The notes: generated from the letters alone by a model not told the origin. DNA of 64,000 bases from CAYYWP01 sp050176585 (GCA_050176585.1 JBFXHX010000001.1:248001-312000), one strand, 5' to 3'; shown: positions 7,326-16,464, counted from the stretch's first letter. Translations and numbers: made by a program.

Positions 7326-8985
7326 GTCGACGGCGGCGCATCCCTTCGTCGTGCTGCTCTATTTCGCGGGCGGCCTCGGCCTGTTGCCGTACGGCCTGCG
7401 GGTCGTGTCAGATGCGCTGCAAGTGCTCGCCGGCGATCAGTTGCGCCGCCGCATCGGCGGCGCGAGCGGCGGCCGGCGCGACCAGTTCGCGACCGGCTTG
7501 GCCACCGGGCTGATCACGCAGTCTGCCGCGGCCGCCGCGGTGATAATCGTCAGCTTCGTGAATGCCGGCTTGCTCACCCTGCCGCAGGCGGCCGGCGTGC
7601 TCGTGGGCGCCAATCTCGGCGCGACCACCGGCGCGTGGCTCTTCGCCCTGCGCCCCGGCAGCCTCGGGGTCGGCTTGCTGGGGGCGGGCGCGATCGTCCA
7701 TCTGCTCGCAACCGCCGAGCGCACGCGGTTTGCCGGCGCGCTGGCAATGGGCGTTGGCATGTTGTTCGTCGCACTCCAGTGGCTGACCACCGGCTGGGAG
7801 GCGGGCGGTGCGGGTATGCTCCCGGCCTGGGTTCCGCAGCCGGCCGGCGCCGCCGCCCGGCTCGCCGCAGTGCTGGCGGCGGCGCTCGCCACCGCCATCC
7901 TGCGCTCGGCGACGACCTTCATCGGCGCAGTGATCGCGCTGGCGGCGGCCGGTGCGCTGACCATCGACGGCGCGCTGGCGCTCGTAATGGGCGCGAACCT
8001 GGGGAGCTGCGTGAACGTGCACCGCGCCGCTGCGCCGACCATCGCCGACGGCCGCCGCGCCGCGCTGGTGCACACGCTGCTGAATGGTGTCACGGTACTG
8101 GTGCTGCTCGCCGGCTTTCCGTACTGTGCCGCCGCGATCGGGCTCGTGCCCGGCGCCGCCCGCGATCCAGGTGGCGCGTTGCTCGCCAGCCCCGCGCAAG
8201 TGGCGCTCGCGCACACCGCGTTCAATCTGGTGCTCGGCGCGCTGGCGTGGCCGCTGCTGACGCCGATCATCCGCGCCACCCAGCGCCTGATCGGTGCGGG
8301 ATCGCGCGAGCGAGCCGCGTTGCACTACCCGCGGCAGACCGTAGTCGAGTCGCCGGCGCTGGCGATCGAGGAATGTCGCCTGGAGGTGTTGAGCATGGCC
8401 GCGCGCACCGGCGAGGCGCTCCGGTTGACGCGCGAGCTGCTCGACGATCTGCACACGCCGCGCGGTGAGCTGCGCCGCCGCATTCTCGAGCGCGAAAAGA
8501 CGACCGATGTCGTCCAGCACGAGGTGACGATCTTCATGTCGCGGGTGATGGCGGGCACGCTCAGCGTCGCGCAGAGCGACGAGTGCCGCGCCGTCGTCCG
8601 CGCCGCCGGTGAGCTCGAGAGCATCGCCGATTACTGCGAGCGGCTGGCCAACTACCGCCGGCGCCTCGTGCGCCGCGGCGCCACGATCGATGCGACGGCG
8701 CTCGGCGAGTTGCAGGCCTATTTCGACCGCACGATCGCGTTCTACGAGGACATCGTCGACCGCATCCGCCGCAAGGAGAGCAACTGGCTCAGTGCCATCG
8801 CCGCGAAAGGCGAATACCTGGCCGCCGAAGCCGATGGACTGCGCGACGCCAACCTGCAGCGGCTGGCCGCCCAGCGCACCTCGCCAACGGGCGGTATCTT
8901 TTTCAACGACATCCTCCAGGCGATGCGCCGCATTCGGAATCACGCCCTCAACCTGGCGGAGGCGTTCGCGGAGAAAGCAGTCTGA
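7312..8985 (+). CDS. Na+/phosphate cotransporter with C-terminal PhoU-like domain
   Basis: About 557 residues. The N-terminal half has two Na/Pi-cotransporter repeats (PF02690 type), seen in GLGLLPYGLRVVSDALQ, TQSAAAAAVIIVSF and GANLGATTGA, and again in GANLGSCVNVH. The C-terminal 200 residues are helical and PhoU-like, with an EREKTTDVVQHEV stretch. The family imports phosphate with sodium or related anions. The start is uncertain: GTG codons at 7312 or 7318 and ATGs near 7267 are all in frame. The GTG at 7312 places the first helix properly and overlaps the stop of the upstream hydrolase. Confidence 0.87.
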   Translation: MTVPESTAAHPFVVLLYFAGGLGLLPYGLRVVSDALQVLAGDQLRRRIGGASGGRRDQFATGLATGLITQSAAAAAVIIVSFVNAGLLTLPQAAGVLVGANLGATTGAWLFALRPGSLGVGLLGAGAIVHLLATAERTRFAGALAMGVGMLFVALQWLTTGWEAGGAGMLPAWVPQPAGAAARLAAVLAAALATAILRSATTFIGAVIALAAAGALTIDGALALVMGANLGSCVNVHRAAAPTIADGRRAALVHTLLNGVTVLVLLAGFPYCAAAIGLVPGAARDPGGALLASPAQVALAHTAFNLVLGALAWPLLTPIIRATQRLIGAGSRERAALHYPRQTVVESPALAIEECRLEVLSMAARTGEALRLTRELLDDLHTPRGELRRRILEREKTTDVVQHEVTIFMSRVMAGTLSVAQSDECRAVVRAAGELESIADYCERLANYRRRLVRRGATIDATALGELQAYFDRTIAFYEDIVDRIRRKESNWLSAIAAKGEYLAAEADGLRDANLQRLAAQRTSPTGGIFFNDILQAMRRIRNHALNLAEAFAEKAV

Positions 8986-9012
8986 CCTGCGGACGACCGC
9001 GACAATTTTCAC

Positions 9013-9066
9013 CGCGAATGCGGAGACGCGAAGTCATGAACGCCTTCGCGCCTTCGCGCGTTCACG
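9013..9066. repeat. Family A hairpin repeat, copy 2
   Basis: Contains GCGGAGACGCGAAGTC followed after a short loop by GCCTTCGCGCCTTCGCG. It lies between the convergent ends of the Na/Pi cotransporter and a secreted hypothetical protein, where it could also act as a two-way transcription stop, although no T-tract follows. Confidence 0.75.
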
Positions 9067-9096
9067 GGCGGCCTGGCGGCTACACCGGAGTGGACA

Positions 9097-9477
9097 TCAT
9101 TTGCATGGACACGAGTTGTCCCGATCCGTCTTCGCCACCGTGGCCGTGAGCTGATCGGTGAACTTCATCGTCTTCGCCGGCGTGCCGCGCCACAGCACGC
9201 AGGCGGTCGCCTTGCCGTCCGGGGGCATGGAGTCGATCTCGACGGTCAATTTCTCCGCATTGCCCAAAGGGCCTGGCACCGCGAACGTGGTCTGGCGGTT
9301 GTCGCTGCGCCAATGGACCAACTCGTGACCACTGGTGCCATCGCCGACCGTGATGTTCATCTGCGCGGCTTCGGTCTGGCCGCGGCAGATGCTCACGGTC
9401 CACCCTTGCTCTCCGAGCGCCGCAGTTGCCCACGCGCCCATGACCACCGCTGCAAACGACGGACCGAATCGCGTCAT
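9097..9477 (-). CDS. Secreted hypothetical protein
   Basis: 126 residues with an N-terminal signal peptide (MTRFGPSFAAVVMGAWATAA, cleavage probably after ALG or nearby). The mature part is polar, with three cysteines; two form a C-terminal CPCK. The ATG at 9477 has GAGGGGG upstream and starts exactly at the signal peptide. Phrases such as GDGTSGHELVHWRSDN and TFAVPGPLGNAEKLTVEID suggest a beta-rich domain, but I recognise no family. Confidence 0.7.
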   Translation of the reverse strand: MTRFGPSFAAVVMGAWATAALGEQGWTVSICRGQTEAAQMNITVGDGTSGHELVHWRSDNRQTTFAVPGPLGNAEKLTVEIDSMPPDGKATACVLWRGTPAKTMKFTDQLTATVAKTDRDNSCPCK

Positions 9478-9607
9478 GCTCGAACCCCCTCGAGGCAGCT
9501 CCCCCGCCTCGATACATGGCGAACTAGATCCCTCTGCGGCGGCCGAGAAGCGCGAAGGCCGCGCGGATGTCCTCCGTCTCTGCGTATGCGGCAAGGTGCG
9601 GACGGGC

Positions 9608-9994
9608 TCAGATCACGATGTCGGCGCGCGTGCTCTCCACGATGGCGTTCAGCTCCGCTTGCTCGGCGGGCGGCACGGCGAAAGTCTCGAGGGTCTGTTG
9701 CAAGTCCTCGAGGAAAGCCCGCCACTCATCCGCGGTGATGCGGAGATGCTCGTGCGATGCGCGCATCGTGCGTCCGGTATATCGCTGCGGCCCACCCGTC
9801 GCCTGACAGACCAACTCGGTCACCAGATATTTGAACCCCGCCGGCGGCACGCGGTGATGCGCTTCATCGACCCGCGGATTCGCGTTCAGTCGCGGGTCGG
9901 CCATGATGCGGTCGACGAAATCGTCGACCACGGCCGCGATGCTGTACACGCCGCCGAGGCGCTCGTAGAGACTGGGTCGATTGGCATCGGCCAT
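9608..9994 (-). CDS. Group 1 truncated haemoglobin
   Basis: 128 residues, the size of a single truncated-globin domain. The start SLYERLGGVYSIAAVVDDF is the family signature. The proximal histidine is in MRASHEHLRITADEW, within the F helix. Such proteins bind O2 or NO and often detoxify NO. GGGAGGTGGCAA precedes the ATG at 9994, a strong ribosome binding site. It stands alone, between a secreted protein and an SMR-like transporter. Confidence 0.93.
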   Translation of the reverse strand: MADANRPSLYERLGGVYSIAAVVDDFVDRIMADPRLNANPRVDEAHHRVPPAGFKYLVTELVCQATGGPQRYTGRTMRASHEHLRITADEWRAFLEDLQQTLETFAVPPAEQAELNAIVESTRADIVI

Positions 9995-10117
9995 TTGCCA
10001 CCTCCCGTCTAGGCATGCCGTCTTGCTCCGGCCCGGGGTGCGCCGTCAAGCCGCGGGAGACCTCGGAATGCGGAGCGCCGTGCGCTGATGGAATGCCCGG
10101 ATGCGGGCTTTGGCGGC

Positions 10118-10456
10118 TCAGGCGAAGCGAACCAGGAGAGCCAGCGATGCGAGCGCGAGCATCACACCGACGACTTCATACGCGCTCAGCGATTCCGAGA
10201 AGAACAACACGCCGATCGCGGTCAGCAGCACGATCATCGACACGGAATACACCACGCCGATGGTGGCGAGCTTGAGATGCTTCATCACGAACACCCACCC
10301 GAAGGCGGTCGAGGAGTACACGGCGAAGCCGATGTAGAACCAGGGCGAGCGAAGCGAATGCTCGTGCGCGCTTGCGAGCTTCAAAAAATAATCCCCCAGC
10401 ACGCCGAGGAGACTGAAGGCGATGGTGATCGCCACGGCGAGTACCTTGTTGTCCAT
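10118..10456 (-). CDS. SMR/EamA-like four-helix transporter
   Basis: 112 residues with four membrane helices, the size and layout of small multidrug resistance proteins. The second half (LATIGVVYSVSMIVLLTAIGVLFFSESLSAYEVVGVML) matches SMR and EamA helices three and four. The glutamate typical of helix one in EmrE is absent; the first helix has GDYFLKLAS. It may therefore be an undecaprenyl- or metabolite-linked EmrE-like protein and not a drug pump. The ATG at 10456 starts directly before helix one. Confidence 0.75.
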   Translation of the reverse strand: MDNKVLAVAITIAFSLLGVLGDYFLKLASAHEHSLRSPWFYIGFAVYSSTAFGWVFVMKHLKLATIGVVYSVSMIVLLTAIGVLFFSESLSAYEVVGVMLALASLALLVRFA

Positions 10457-10591
10457 CTGCTCTGCGCTCCTCGGCCACGTCGTTCGGATGCGGCGCATAA
10501 CAACGCGGCTGCCGGCCCTGCAAGCCGCCGCTGCCGGCCGGCCGCTGCCGCGCCGCCTGCATGACGCCCGAAGCGCTGGGCGAATGTCGGG

Positions 10592-10981
10592 TCAGGCGAC
10601 CTTCGCGCCGTGCTCGATCAAGAACTCGTACAGCAGCGAGCGGTGACATCGCGTCTCGTCCGCGCAGTAGCACCCGACCGAGAAGTTGGTGTGCGCCGAC
10701 ATCGCCGCCAGCAGCGCGATCAGCCGCTGAGTCGGAGGCTCCAGCATCTCGCGCCGATAGCGCCGCACGTAGGTGCTCCAGCGCTCGGGCGTGAACGGCT
10801 CGGATAGCGCCCACGACACGAGGGGCGCGCTCGGAGCGAGCTCCGGCAGCCACACGTCGAAGTAGTCGCGCGCCGCGTAGTCTTTCTTCGCGACGCCGCG
10901 CGGCGGCCGCCGCACCGTCCCGATCCGCAGGCCCTCACCCGGGTTGCGCAGCGTGCCGAGTCGAACGGTGCGGACGGCCAT
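10592..10981 (-). CDS. DUF488 family protein
   Basis: 129 residues. The DUF488 signature is visible in RIGTVRRPPRGVAKKDYAARDYFDVWLPELAPS and in the C-terminal GCYCADETRCHRSLLYEFL, which carries the conserved cysteine-histidine-arginine cluster. The family is widespread and poorly characterised; a link with DNA repair or nucleic-acid metabolism has been suggested from context elsewhere. Nothing here adds to that. Confidence 0.88.
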   Translation of the reverse strand: MAVRTVRLGTLRNPGEGLRIGTVRRPPRGVAKKDYAARDYFDVWLPELAPSAPLVSWALSEPFTPERWSTYVRRYRREMLEPPTQRLIALLAAMSAHTNFSVGCYCADETRCHRSLLYEFLIEHGAKVA

Positions 10982-11064
10982 GATGGGCGCCGGATGTCGC
11001 GCGTATCACCGCGCGCGGCGCGGGAGGTGCGGTGCGCGCCCGAGCGGCGGACTCGGCGGCGCGC

Positions 11065-11502
11065 TCATGGCGCGGTGCCCAATTGTGTACGCAGCACCGC
11101 ATAGACGCCGCCGGTCAGACAGGCGAGCACCAACCAGAGCACGATCCGCGGATACGCGGCGCCGATCCGGCGCCGTTCCTCGAGTTCGACCGCGTGCGCG
11201 CTGCGCCCCTCGCACCGCCAGCAAGCCGTGAACTGTTTGCCGAGCTTCTGGCCGCACACGCCGCACGCCCACGCGCCGCCATCCCGTTCCGGCGTGTCGC
11301 GCCGCCGCACCAGCGCTTCCGCTGCGGCGGACTGTTCGTCGTCGACGATCCACACCTCCGGCCAGCACTCGGTGAAGGGAACCGTCCCGGCGAGCGGCCG
11401 GAGATGGCTCCGCTGCACGACACAATCGACGCCGACGCTCTCCAACGCCGTGCGCACCTGCTCGACCATCAGCGGATCCGGCGATGTGAACACGCATTTC
11501 AT
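11065..11502 (-). CDS. DUF2007 domain protein with zinc ribbon and C-terminal membrane helix
   Basis: 145 residues in three parts. The N-terminal DUF2007-like ferredoxin-fold domain covers residues 1-65 (FTSPDPLMVEQVRTALES and PEVWIVDDEQSAAAEAL). A zinc knuckle with C80/C83 and C94/C97 follows, then a membrane helix at about 118-137. DUF2007 is annotated as a putative signal-transducing protein. Tail anchoring after a zinc ribbon suggests a membrane-bound adaptor. The ATG at 11502 starts exactly at the domain; upstream in-frame codons give no domain sequence. Confidence 0.8.
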   Translation of the reverse strand: MKCVFTSPDPLMVEQVRTALESVGVDCVVQRSHLRPLAGTVPFTECWPEVWIVDDEQSAAAEALVRRRDTPERDGGAWACGVCGQKLGKQFTACWRCEGRSAHAVELEERRRIGAAYPRIVLWLVLACLTGGVYAVLRTQLGTAP

Positions 11503-11624
11503 CAGCCACGACCAGTTCGCAGCACGCGGCCGATCGACCGGCATGCGCCGCGCCACAAGATTCATAGCGGGCGAGCCGGAGGTTTCAAGCCCGGCGGGGA
11601 GATGTCCGGCCACGATCGCACTAT

Positions 11625-11663
11625 CTGATGCAGCCGCGGCACAGGTTGCCGCGGCTGCATCAG
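11625..11663. repeat. Perfect 17-bp hairpin (family B related)
   Basis: CTGATGCAGCCGCGGCA at 11625-11641 is followed by a five-base loop (CAGGT) and its exact complement at 11647-11663. It lies 26 bases past the stop of the helical protein gene on the minus strand, so it could serve as its terminator. There is no T-run, and the core GCCGCGGCA plus CAGGT matches the family B repeat seen elsewhere. Confidence 0.85.
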
Positions 11664-11688
11664 CGCGCGGCTGCGGAGAACGCGCCGA

Positions 11689-12171
11689 TTACAGGCAGAG
11701 GGCAGCCCGCGCCGCGCCGATCCGCATGACTTCGATGATGCTCCGCTGCTCCTCGGCGCGCCGTATCAAGCGCTCGTAATCCAGCGTGGCCAGCGCGGGC
11801 GTCCCCTCGCTGGCTGCGGACAAGGCCAGCCACAGCGAGCGTTTCCCCTCGATTCCGAGCGAGATGGCCTCGAGCGCTTCGAGGAGCCGCAGCGCGCCGG
11901 CTGCGGGATCGTCCACCCGCAGCTTCAGCTCGGTGAGTTTTTCCGTCACCCATGCGGTCGCTTTCCGCGTGCGGCTCTCGGGGATCTGCAGATGGGTCAT
12001 CAAAGATTCGAGCGCCTGGCGGTCCGCGATCACCTCGCCGCGGACCTCGCCGACAGCGCGCCCGATGGGCGAGTGGGCATGCGCCGCCTCCAGATGCTCC
12101 ATCAGCTCGATGGCGACGACTGAGCCGGCGAGATGATCGTTCAAATAAGTGGCGAGTTGGTCTTTGGCCAT
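11689..12171 (-). CDS. All-helical hypothetical protein (ferritin-like bundle?)
   Basis: 160 residues with predicted long helices and no cysteine until the C-terminus. LATYLNDHLAGSVVAIELMEHL and YERLIRRAEEQRSIIEVMRI look like helices of a four-helix bundle. Conserved hypothetical proteins of this form exist in soil bacteria, sometimes placed near ferritin-like folds. I see no clear ExxH metal ligands except possible E23/H26 (ELMEHLEAAH). GGAGTCCAAC precedes the ATG at 12171. Function unknown. Confidence 0.65.
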   Translation of the reverse strand: MAKDQLATYLNDHLAGSVVAIELMEHLEAAHAHSPIGRAVGEVRGEVIADRQALESLMTHLQIPESRTRKATAWVTEKLTELKLRVDDPAAGALRLLEALEAISLGIEGKRSLWLALSAASEGTPALATLDYERLIRRAEEQRSIIEVMRIGAARAALCL

Positions 12172-12616
12172 GTTGGACTCCGTCGTGCGCGAGCGCAGCG
12201 CACGCGCTGCCGGCGCTCGGACGCGAGGCCGCCGTGCGCCCGACTCCGGCTAGTTTCCACCCGCTGGACCGCGTGCGCGGGAGCGGCAAGCTGTCGAGGA
12301 GGCACATCGGCGCCGCAAACCGCGTCACGCGGCTCCTGCAATGCGGGCATGCTCCGCAGGTGATCCACGCCGATCATCGAAAACGGCCGCACCGGGCGGC
12401 CACCAACGTCGAGCGCCGCGACAGAACAACGATGGGGACGCGCAGCCGGCCTCGCCCGAATCGCGTCTCCAGCCCAAAGCATAGCATCGTCTTGCGCGTT
12501 TGGCTGCGCGGGGCGGCGAAAAAATCGCGCTGGGCAGTTGGCTGACTCGCCCCCGCATGGTCGCGCATCGCCGGCGCGCTTGCGGTGACATCCCGAATCC
12601 GTCATCTCGTCCCGCC
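12172..12616. other. Intergenic region without a supported gene
   Basis: 445 bases separating two divergent genes. Open frames here have no domain signal, and no copy of the repeat families was found. A short A-run (AAAAAATCGCGC near 12520) is the only AT-rich patch and could belong to a promoter for the CLC gene, but no convincing -35/-10 pair is seen. Confidence 0.4.
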
Positions 12617-13921
12617 ATGCGCGTTCCGCCCCTCGCGGCAGTGTGGCGCCAGTTCGTGTGGCTCGTCGCGGCGCTGGCGGCCGGCGCGGGCGCGCTCTGG
12701 TTCATCTTCGCGGAGCGGTGGTCGCTGAGCTTCGCGGCCCAGCTGCGCGAGCACTCCCCGCTCCTGGGCGCGCTGCTGCTCTGGATCGGCATGATCGTCA
12801 TCATGCGGCTGCGCGATCGCGTGTTTCCGGGCACCGAGGGCACGGGCATTCCGCAGGCGATCGCCGCGCTCAAGCTCGCTCCAGGCCCCGAGCGCAGCCA
12901 CCTGCTCTCGGTGCGCATCCTCATCGGCAAGCTGCTGCTGCTCACGTTGGCGTTGTTCGCCGGCGCCACCGTCGGGCGCGAGGGGCCCACCGTGCACGTC
13001 GCCGCGTGCTGCCTGCACGTTGCCACTCGCGTCGCGACCTTTTCGCCGCAGTTCGTCGAACGCGGCCTCATCCTCGCCGGCGGTGCGGGCGGAATCGCCG
13101 CTGCGTTCAACGCGCCCGTCGCCGGCATCATCTTCGCGATCGAGGAGATCGGTCGGGGCTTTCAGAAGGAAAACGCCAGCGTGATCGTGCGCACCGCGCT
13201 GGTCGCGTGTCTCGTCTGTCTGGCCGTGCTCGGCTGGTACCTGTTCTATGGCGATGTCGGGGCGGTTCGGCATGCGCCGCGAGTCTGGCTCTGGGTGCCG
13301 TTCATCGGGCTCGGCGGCGGTCTGCTGGGCGGCATCTTTGCGCGCGCCGTCGCCGTAGCGACGCCGCGCGTGTCACGCCTGAATCGCCGCTGCCCCTACG
13401 CGGTCGCTGCCGCGCTCGGGCTCGGCCTCGCCGTGCTGGCGCTGATCAGCGATGGGATGACCTACGGCGGCGGCGATCCAGAGGTGCGGGCGATCTTGCG
13501 CGGCGAATCTGTGCCGGGCTTCTACCCGCTCGCGAAAGCGAGCGCGTCGTTTCTGGCGTTGATCAGCGGCATCCCGGGCGGGCTCTTCGCGCCGAGCCTG
13601 TCGGTCGGCGCCGGCCTCGGACAATTGATCGCGGCGTTCGCCGTCGGCGTCACGCCGCAGGACATCGTGCTCCTCACCATGGCGGCGTACTTTGCCGGCG
13701 TCGTGCAGAGCCCGCTCACCGCCGCGATCATTCTGGTCGAGATGACCAACGCGCGGTATCTGCTCCTGCCGCTGCTCGCCTCGACCGTGCTCGCGTATCA
13801 CGGCTCGCGCCTGGTGTGTCCGGTGGGCATCTACGAGGCCCTCGCCGACGCGATCGTCGGCCGGCTGCGGCGCAGCACGCCGGGTCGTCTGCGCTCAGAG
13901 ACGAGCCGCATCGAGGAATAG
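12617..13921 (+). CDS. CLC-family chloride channel/antiporter
   Basis: 434 residues, about twelve membrane segments. All anion-selectivity motifs are present: GTGIPQAI (GSGIP type), GREGPTVHV with the gating glutamate, and GIPGGLFAPSLSVGA. GIAAAFNAPVAGIIFAIEE is also typical. The retained gating Glu permits either H+/Cl- exchange or channel gating; the proton glutamate on the inner side was not resolved. No CBS domains follow. The 3' end overlaps the convergent prenyltransferase gene by 27 bases. Confidence 0.93.
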   Translation: MRVPPLAAVWRQFVWLVAALAAGAGALWFIFAERWSLSFAAQLREHSPLLGALLLWIGMIVIMRLRDRVFPGTEGTGIPQAIAALKLAPGPERSHLLSVRILIGKLLLLTLALFAGATVGREGPTVHVAACCLHVATRVATFSPQFVERGLILAGGAGGIAAAFNAPVAGIIFAIEEIGRGFQKENASVIVRTALVACLVCLAVLGWYLFYGDVGAVRHAPRVWLWVPFIGLGGGLLGGIFARAVAVATPRVSRLNRRCPYAVAAALGLGLAVLALISDGMTYGGGDPEVRAILRGESVPGFYPLAKASASFLALISGIPGGLFAPSLSVGAGLGQLIAAFAVGVTPQDIVLLTMAAYFAGVVQSPLTAAIILVEMTNARYLLLPLLASTVLAYHGSRLVCPVGIYEALADAIVGRLRRSTPGRLRSETSRIEE

Positions 13922-14836
13922 CCCGAGGACGAATAACCCGCCCGCGGTGCGTGTGAACGACATCGCGAAGGCGACGTACCAGAGCGGCCAGACCGGATAG
14001 CCCTTCGGCGGCACGGCCGGCCGGTCGTTCGCGTACGCGATGTGCAGGAGGCGCAGCCGCGGCAGTGCGAGCAGCGTGAGCAGCACCCAGGGACCGAGCG
14101 CGCCGCCGATCACGAGCGCGGCGCTGGAGAGGAGAAAGAGGTGAGCCAGGAGCACCACCAACCGGCGCGCGCGCTCCGCGCCCAAGCGCACGGGCAACGT
14201 GCCCACTCCCGCCGCGCGATCCTGCTCGAGCTTGTCGAGGTGCTTGCCGACCAGCACGGCGCCGACCAGCATGCCGTACGGCAGCGACTGCAGCCACACC
14301 TGTGGCGGCGCGGCGCCGCGCAGCGCATAGTAGGCGCCCGCGATCATCAGCGGCCCCCACACGACCGCGGCGGTGATCTCGCCTAGCCCCATCCGCTTGA
14401 ACGAAAAGGGCGGCGCCACATACGCCACCGACAATGACAAACCGGCGACGGCGAACGCGGCGACGCCCCAACCCACCGCCGCGACCAACACCGCGAGAAT
14501 CGCGAGGTCGAGCGCATGCAGCGCCACCGCGCCGCGCAATACCTGGCGCGTGGTGAGCTGTCCGGACAGGATCGGGTGCGGGGCGTACGCGGTGCGGAAG
14601 GATCCGGTGCGATCCACGCCCTCCCGCACGTCGATGTAGTCGTTCAACAGATTGTTGCCGGCGTGCGCGCCCACGGCGCCGATCAGCACCAGCGCGGCGA
14701 TCGCCAGCTCGGCGGCACCAAACCCGCGGTCGCGGGCTGCCAGCAGCACGCCGATGAGGACCGCGATCGCGGTCATCGGGAACACGCAGGGGCGCACCGC
14801 CATCCACCACAGAGCCACACCCGTCAGGCGATCCAT
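13895..14836 (-). CDS. UbiA/MenA-like membrane prenyltransferase
   Basis: 313 residues, eight to nine membrane helices. The first aspartate motif is NNLLNDYIDVREGVDR and the second is DKLEQDRAAGVGTLPVRLG. GPLMIAGAYYALRG before the second motif is close to MenA (1,4-dihydroxy-2-naphthoate prenyltransferase), but no other menaquinone gene is nearby, so the aromatic substrate is uncertain. The ATG at 14836 (MDRLTG) was chosen over an upstream TTG at 14884. It overlaps the CLC gene tail-to-tail. Confidence 0.87.
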   Translation of the reverse strand: MDRLTGVALWWMAVRPCVFPMTAIAVLIGVLLAARDRGFGAAELAIAALVLIGAVGAHAGNNLLNDYIDVREGVDRTGSFRTAYAPHPILSGQLTTRQVLRGAVALHALDLAILAVLVAAVGWGVAAFAVAGLSLSVAYVAPPFSFKRMGLGEITAAVVWGPLMIAGAYYALRGAAPPQVWLQSLPYGMLVGAVLVGKHLDKLEQDRAAGVGTLPVRLGAERARRLVVLLAHLFLLSSAALVIGGALGPWVLLTLLALPRLRLLHIAYANDRPAVPPKGYPVWPLWYVAFAMSFTRTAGGLFVLGLFLDAARL

Positions 14837-14886
14837 GCCGGCGCAGTGGCAAGTGCGCAGCAGGTCGAAGTAGACGCGGGTCAAGG

Positions 14887-15035
14887 GGGTGGTGTTCGGG
14901 GTTAAGGGGTCAGAGCGGAGCGCACACGAGCAGTCCGCTCGGTACGCTCGGACGGTATCCTCGATTCAACAGCGCAAGAGACGGCAGCCAAACGGCGTCC
15001 ATCCCTAACACGGTGACCCCGAACGCCGTAACCCT
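14887..15035. repeat. Family C intergenic element, copy 1
   Basis: Bounded on the left by GGTGTTCGGGGTTAAGGGG (about 14889) and on the right by an inverted relative, ACCCCGAACGCCGTAACCC (about 15014-15032). The arms GGTGTTCGGGGT and ACCCCGAACGCC pair with one mismatch over about 120 bases. GGGGTTA and GGGGTCAGAG strings of this type recur at 48553-48690. The inside shows no gene. Confidence 0.5.
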
Positions 15036-15094
15036 TTGATCATGTGCGCATCCGCAGGGCTGCATTGTGAACCGGCGGAGAGTACAGTTGGCCG

Positions 15095-15370
15095 ATGCAC
15101 GTCACGATGGTGAAGAAGGTGCTGCGCAACGGCCATGACTGCCGCAAGTGCGAGCAGGCCATGGATCAGCTGATGGGGCGTGGGCTCTGGAATCGCATCG
15201 ATGAGGTAGCGGTGGCCACGGAGGGCGACCCGAACAGTCCGGGCGCGCAACTCGCCGCCCGCCATGGCGTCAACGTCGCCCCGTTTTTCATCGTGCGCGA
15301 CGACGCCGGTGAACACCTCTACACCAGCGTCCTGTTGCTGATCCGCGAGCGGTTCGAATCGAAGGCGTAG
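15095..15370 (+). CDS. Small thioredoxin/glutaredoxin-like protein
   Basis: 91 residues with a CxxC pair C16/C19 in GHDCRKCEQA close to the N-terminus, and a VAPFFIVRDD segment where thioredoxin-fold proteins carry the cis-proline (here VAP). Size fits a single glutaredoxin-like domain. A redox or thiol-transfer role is likely; the partner is unknown. GGCGGAG lies 15 bases before the ATG, and a second ATG four codons later is possible. Confidence 0.78.
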   Translation: MHVTMVKKVLRNGHDCRKCEQAMDQLMGRGLWNRIDEVAVATEGDPNSPGAQLAARHGVNVAPFFIVRDDAGEHLYTSVLLLIRERFESKA

Positions 15371-15487
15371 GCTCCGGTGTAGTGGCGGACCTGTGCCGGC
15401 CTGGCGGCGCGGAGCGCCGGCCGCGGCGGTGATACGGGAGCCGATAACCGTCGGGTGGGCGCCGAAGGTGGCCACGCCCTGCCGCCG

Positions 15488-15524
15488 GGCATCGCTCCGC
15501 GATGCCGCGCGGCCACAGGCTACA
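15488..15524. repeat. Hairpin plus partial family B unit
   Basis: A perfect 8-bp stem (GGCATCGC, loop TCC, GCGATGCC) at 15488-15506 is followed by GCGCGGCCACAGGCTACA, a truncated family B unit. It lies between the convergent ends of the thioredoxin-like and hydrolase genes and may end transcription of both. Confidence 0.6.
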
Positions 15525-16344
15525 TTGGGAGGGGATTGCGCGCGCGCTCGAAGAAGTCCCGCAACGCCGCGCGGTACACCTCGGCGGCGGCGATGAACGC
15601 ATCGTTGTGGTGGCCGGACAGCCGCACCAGCCGCACCGGCGCTGCGGCGGCACCCTGCAGCGCCTCGGCCATCGCGAAGGGCACGATTTCATCGTCCGGA
15701 CTGTGCAGGATCAGCATCGGTGCGCGCACCTGGCCGATCTTGGCGAGCGCATCGTACCGGTTGGAGAGCAGCAGTTGGACGGGCAGCCAGGGATAGTGAT
15801 GCCGCGCGACGCCGGCGATGCTGCTCGGGGCGCTCTCCAGTACCACGCCGCCGAGCGGGCGCTGGGCGGCGAGGTGGACGGCGATGGGCCCGCCCAGCGA
15901 TTCGCCGTAGGCGATGATCGCGGGCGGCGCGACGCCGCGCCCGCGCAGCCAGTCGTAGGCCGCCTCGGCATCCCGGTACGTGCCAGCTTCGTCCGGTGTG
16001 CCTTCGCTGCGCCCGTAACCGCGATAGTCGAGCAGCAGCGCGTTGGCGTCGAGCTCGTTCAATACCGCGAGCTTGTCGAGCCGATGGCTGACGTTGCCCG
16101 CGTTGCCGTGCAGCAACAACACGGTGCGCTGCGCAGCGGCAGCGGGCACCCACCAGGCGTGCAGGCGAACGCCGTCGGCGGCGATCAGCTCGACGTCTTC
16201 GTACGGCAGCCCGAGCGCCGCCGGCGTGCCGCCATCGTGCGCGCGGGTGGGGAAGTACACGAACCGATCGGCAAAGCGCGGCACCGGTACCACCGCTAGC
16301 AAGCTGGCGGCCGAGATGGCGAGACGGCCGATGCACGTGAGCAC
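15520..16344 (-). CDS. Membrane-anchored alpha/beta hydrolase
   Basis: About 274 residues from a GTG at 16344. A hydrophobic anchor comes first, then FADRFVYFPTRAHD, typical of the YqkD/ABHD13-like family of dienelactone-hydrolase-fold proteins. The nucleophile elbow is YGESLGGPIA, the acid is in HSPDDEIVP and the histidine in LSGHHNDAF. The oxyanion segment is LLLHGNAGN. A longer version starting at ATG 16452 exists, but its extra 36 residues are not hydrophobic and would leave 12 bases to the divergent lipoprotein gene, too few for promoters. The start is therefore an inference. Substrate unknown. Confidence 0.85.
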   Translation of the reverse strand: MLTCIGRLAISAASLLAVVPVPRFADRFVYFPTRAHDGGTPAALGLPYEDVELIAADGVRLHAWWVPAAAAQRTVLLLHGNAGNVSHRLDKLAVLNELDANALLLDYRGYGRSEGTPDEAGTYRDAEAAYDWLRGRGVAPPAIIAYGESLGGPIAVHLAAQRPLGGVVLESAPSSIAGVARHHYPWLPVQLLLSNRYDALAKIGQVRAPMLILHSPDDEIVPFAMAEALQGAAAAPVRLVRLSGHHNDAFIAAAEVYRAALRDFFERARNPLPM

Positions 16345-16464
16345 GTGGCATACGTAGCCGGCACGGCGCGCGGGATCCAAGTAGCGCTCGATGCGCCCGG
16401 ACGTGCCGGTGTCGCACGCGCTCGGGTTGCGGCCATGTGCGGCCGATGACAAGAGACCACTCGC

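Noticed and set aside
11625..11663. Intrinsic terminator as the only explanation
   Set aside because: There is no T-tract on either side, and the core also occurs in family B repeats, so it is recorded as a repeat.
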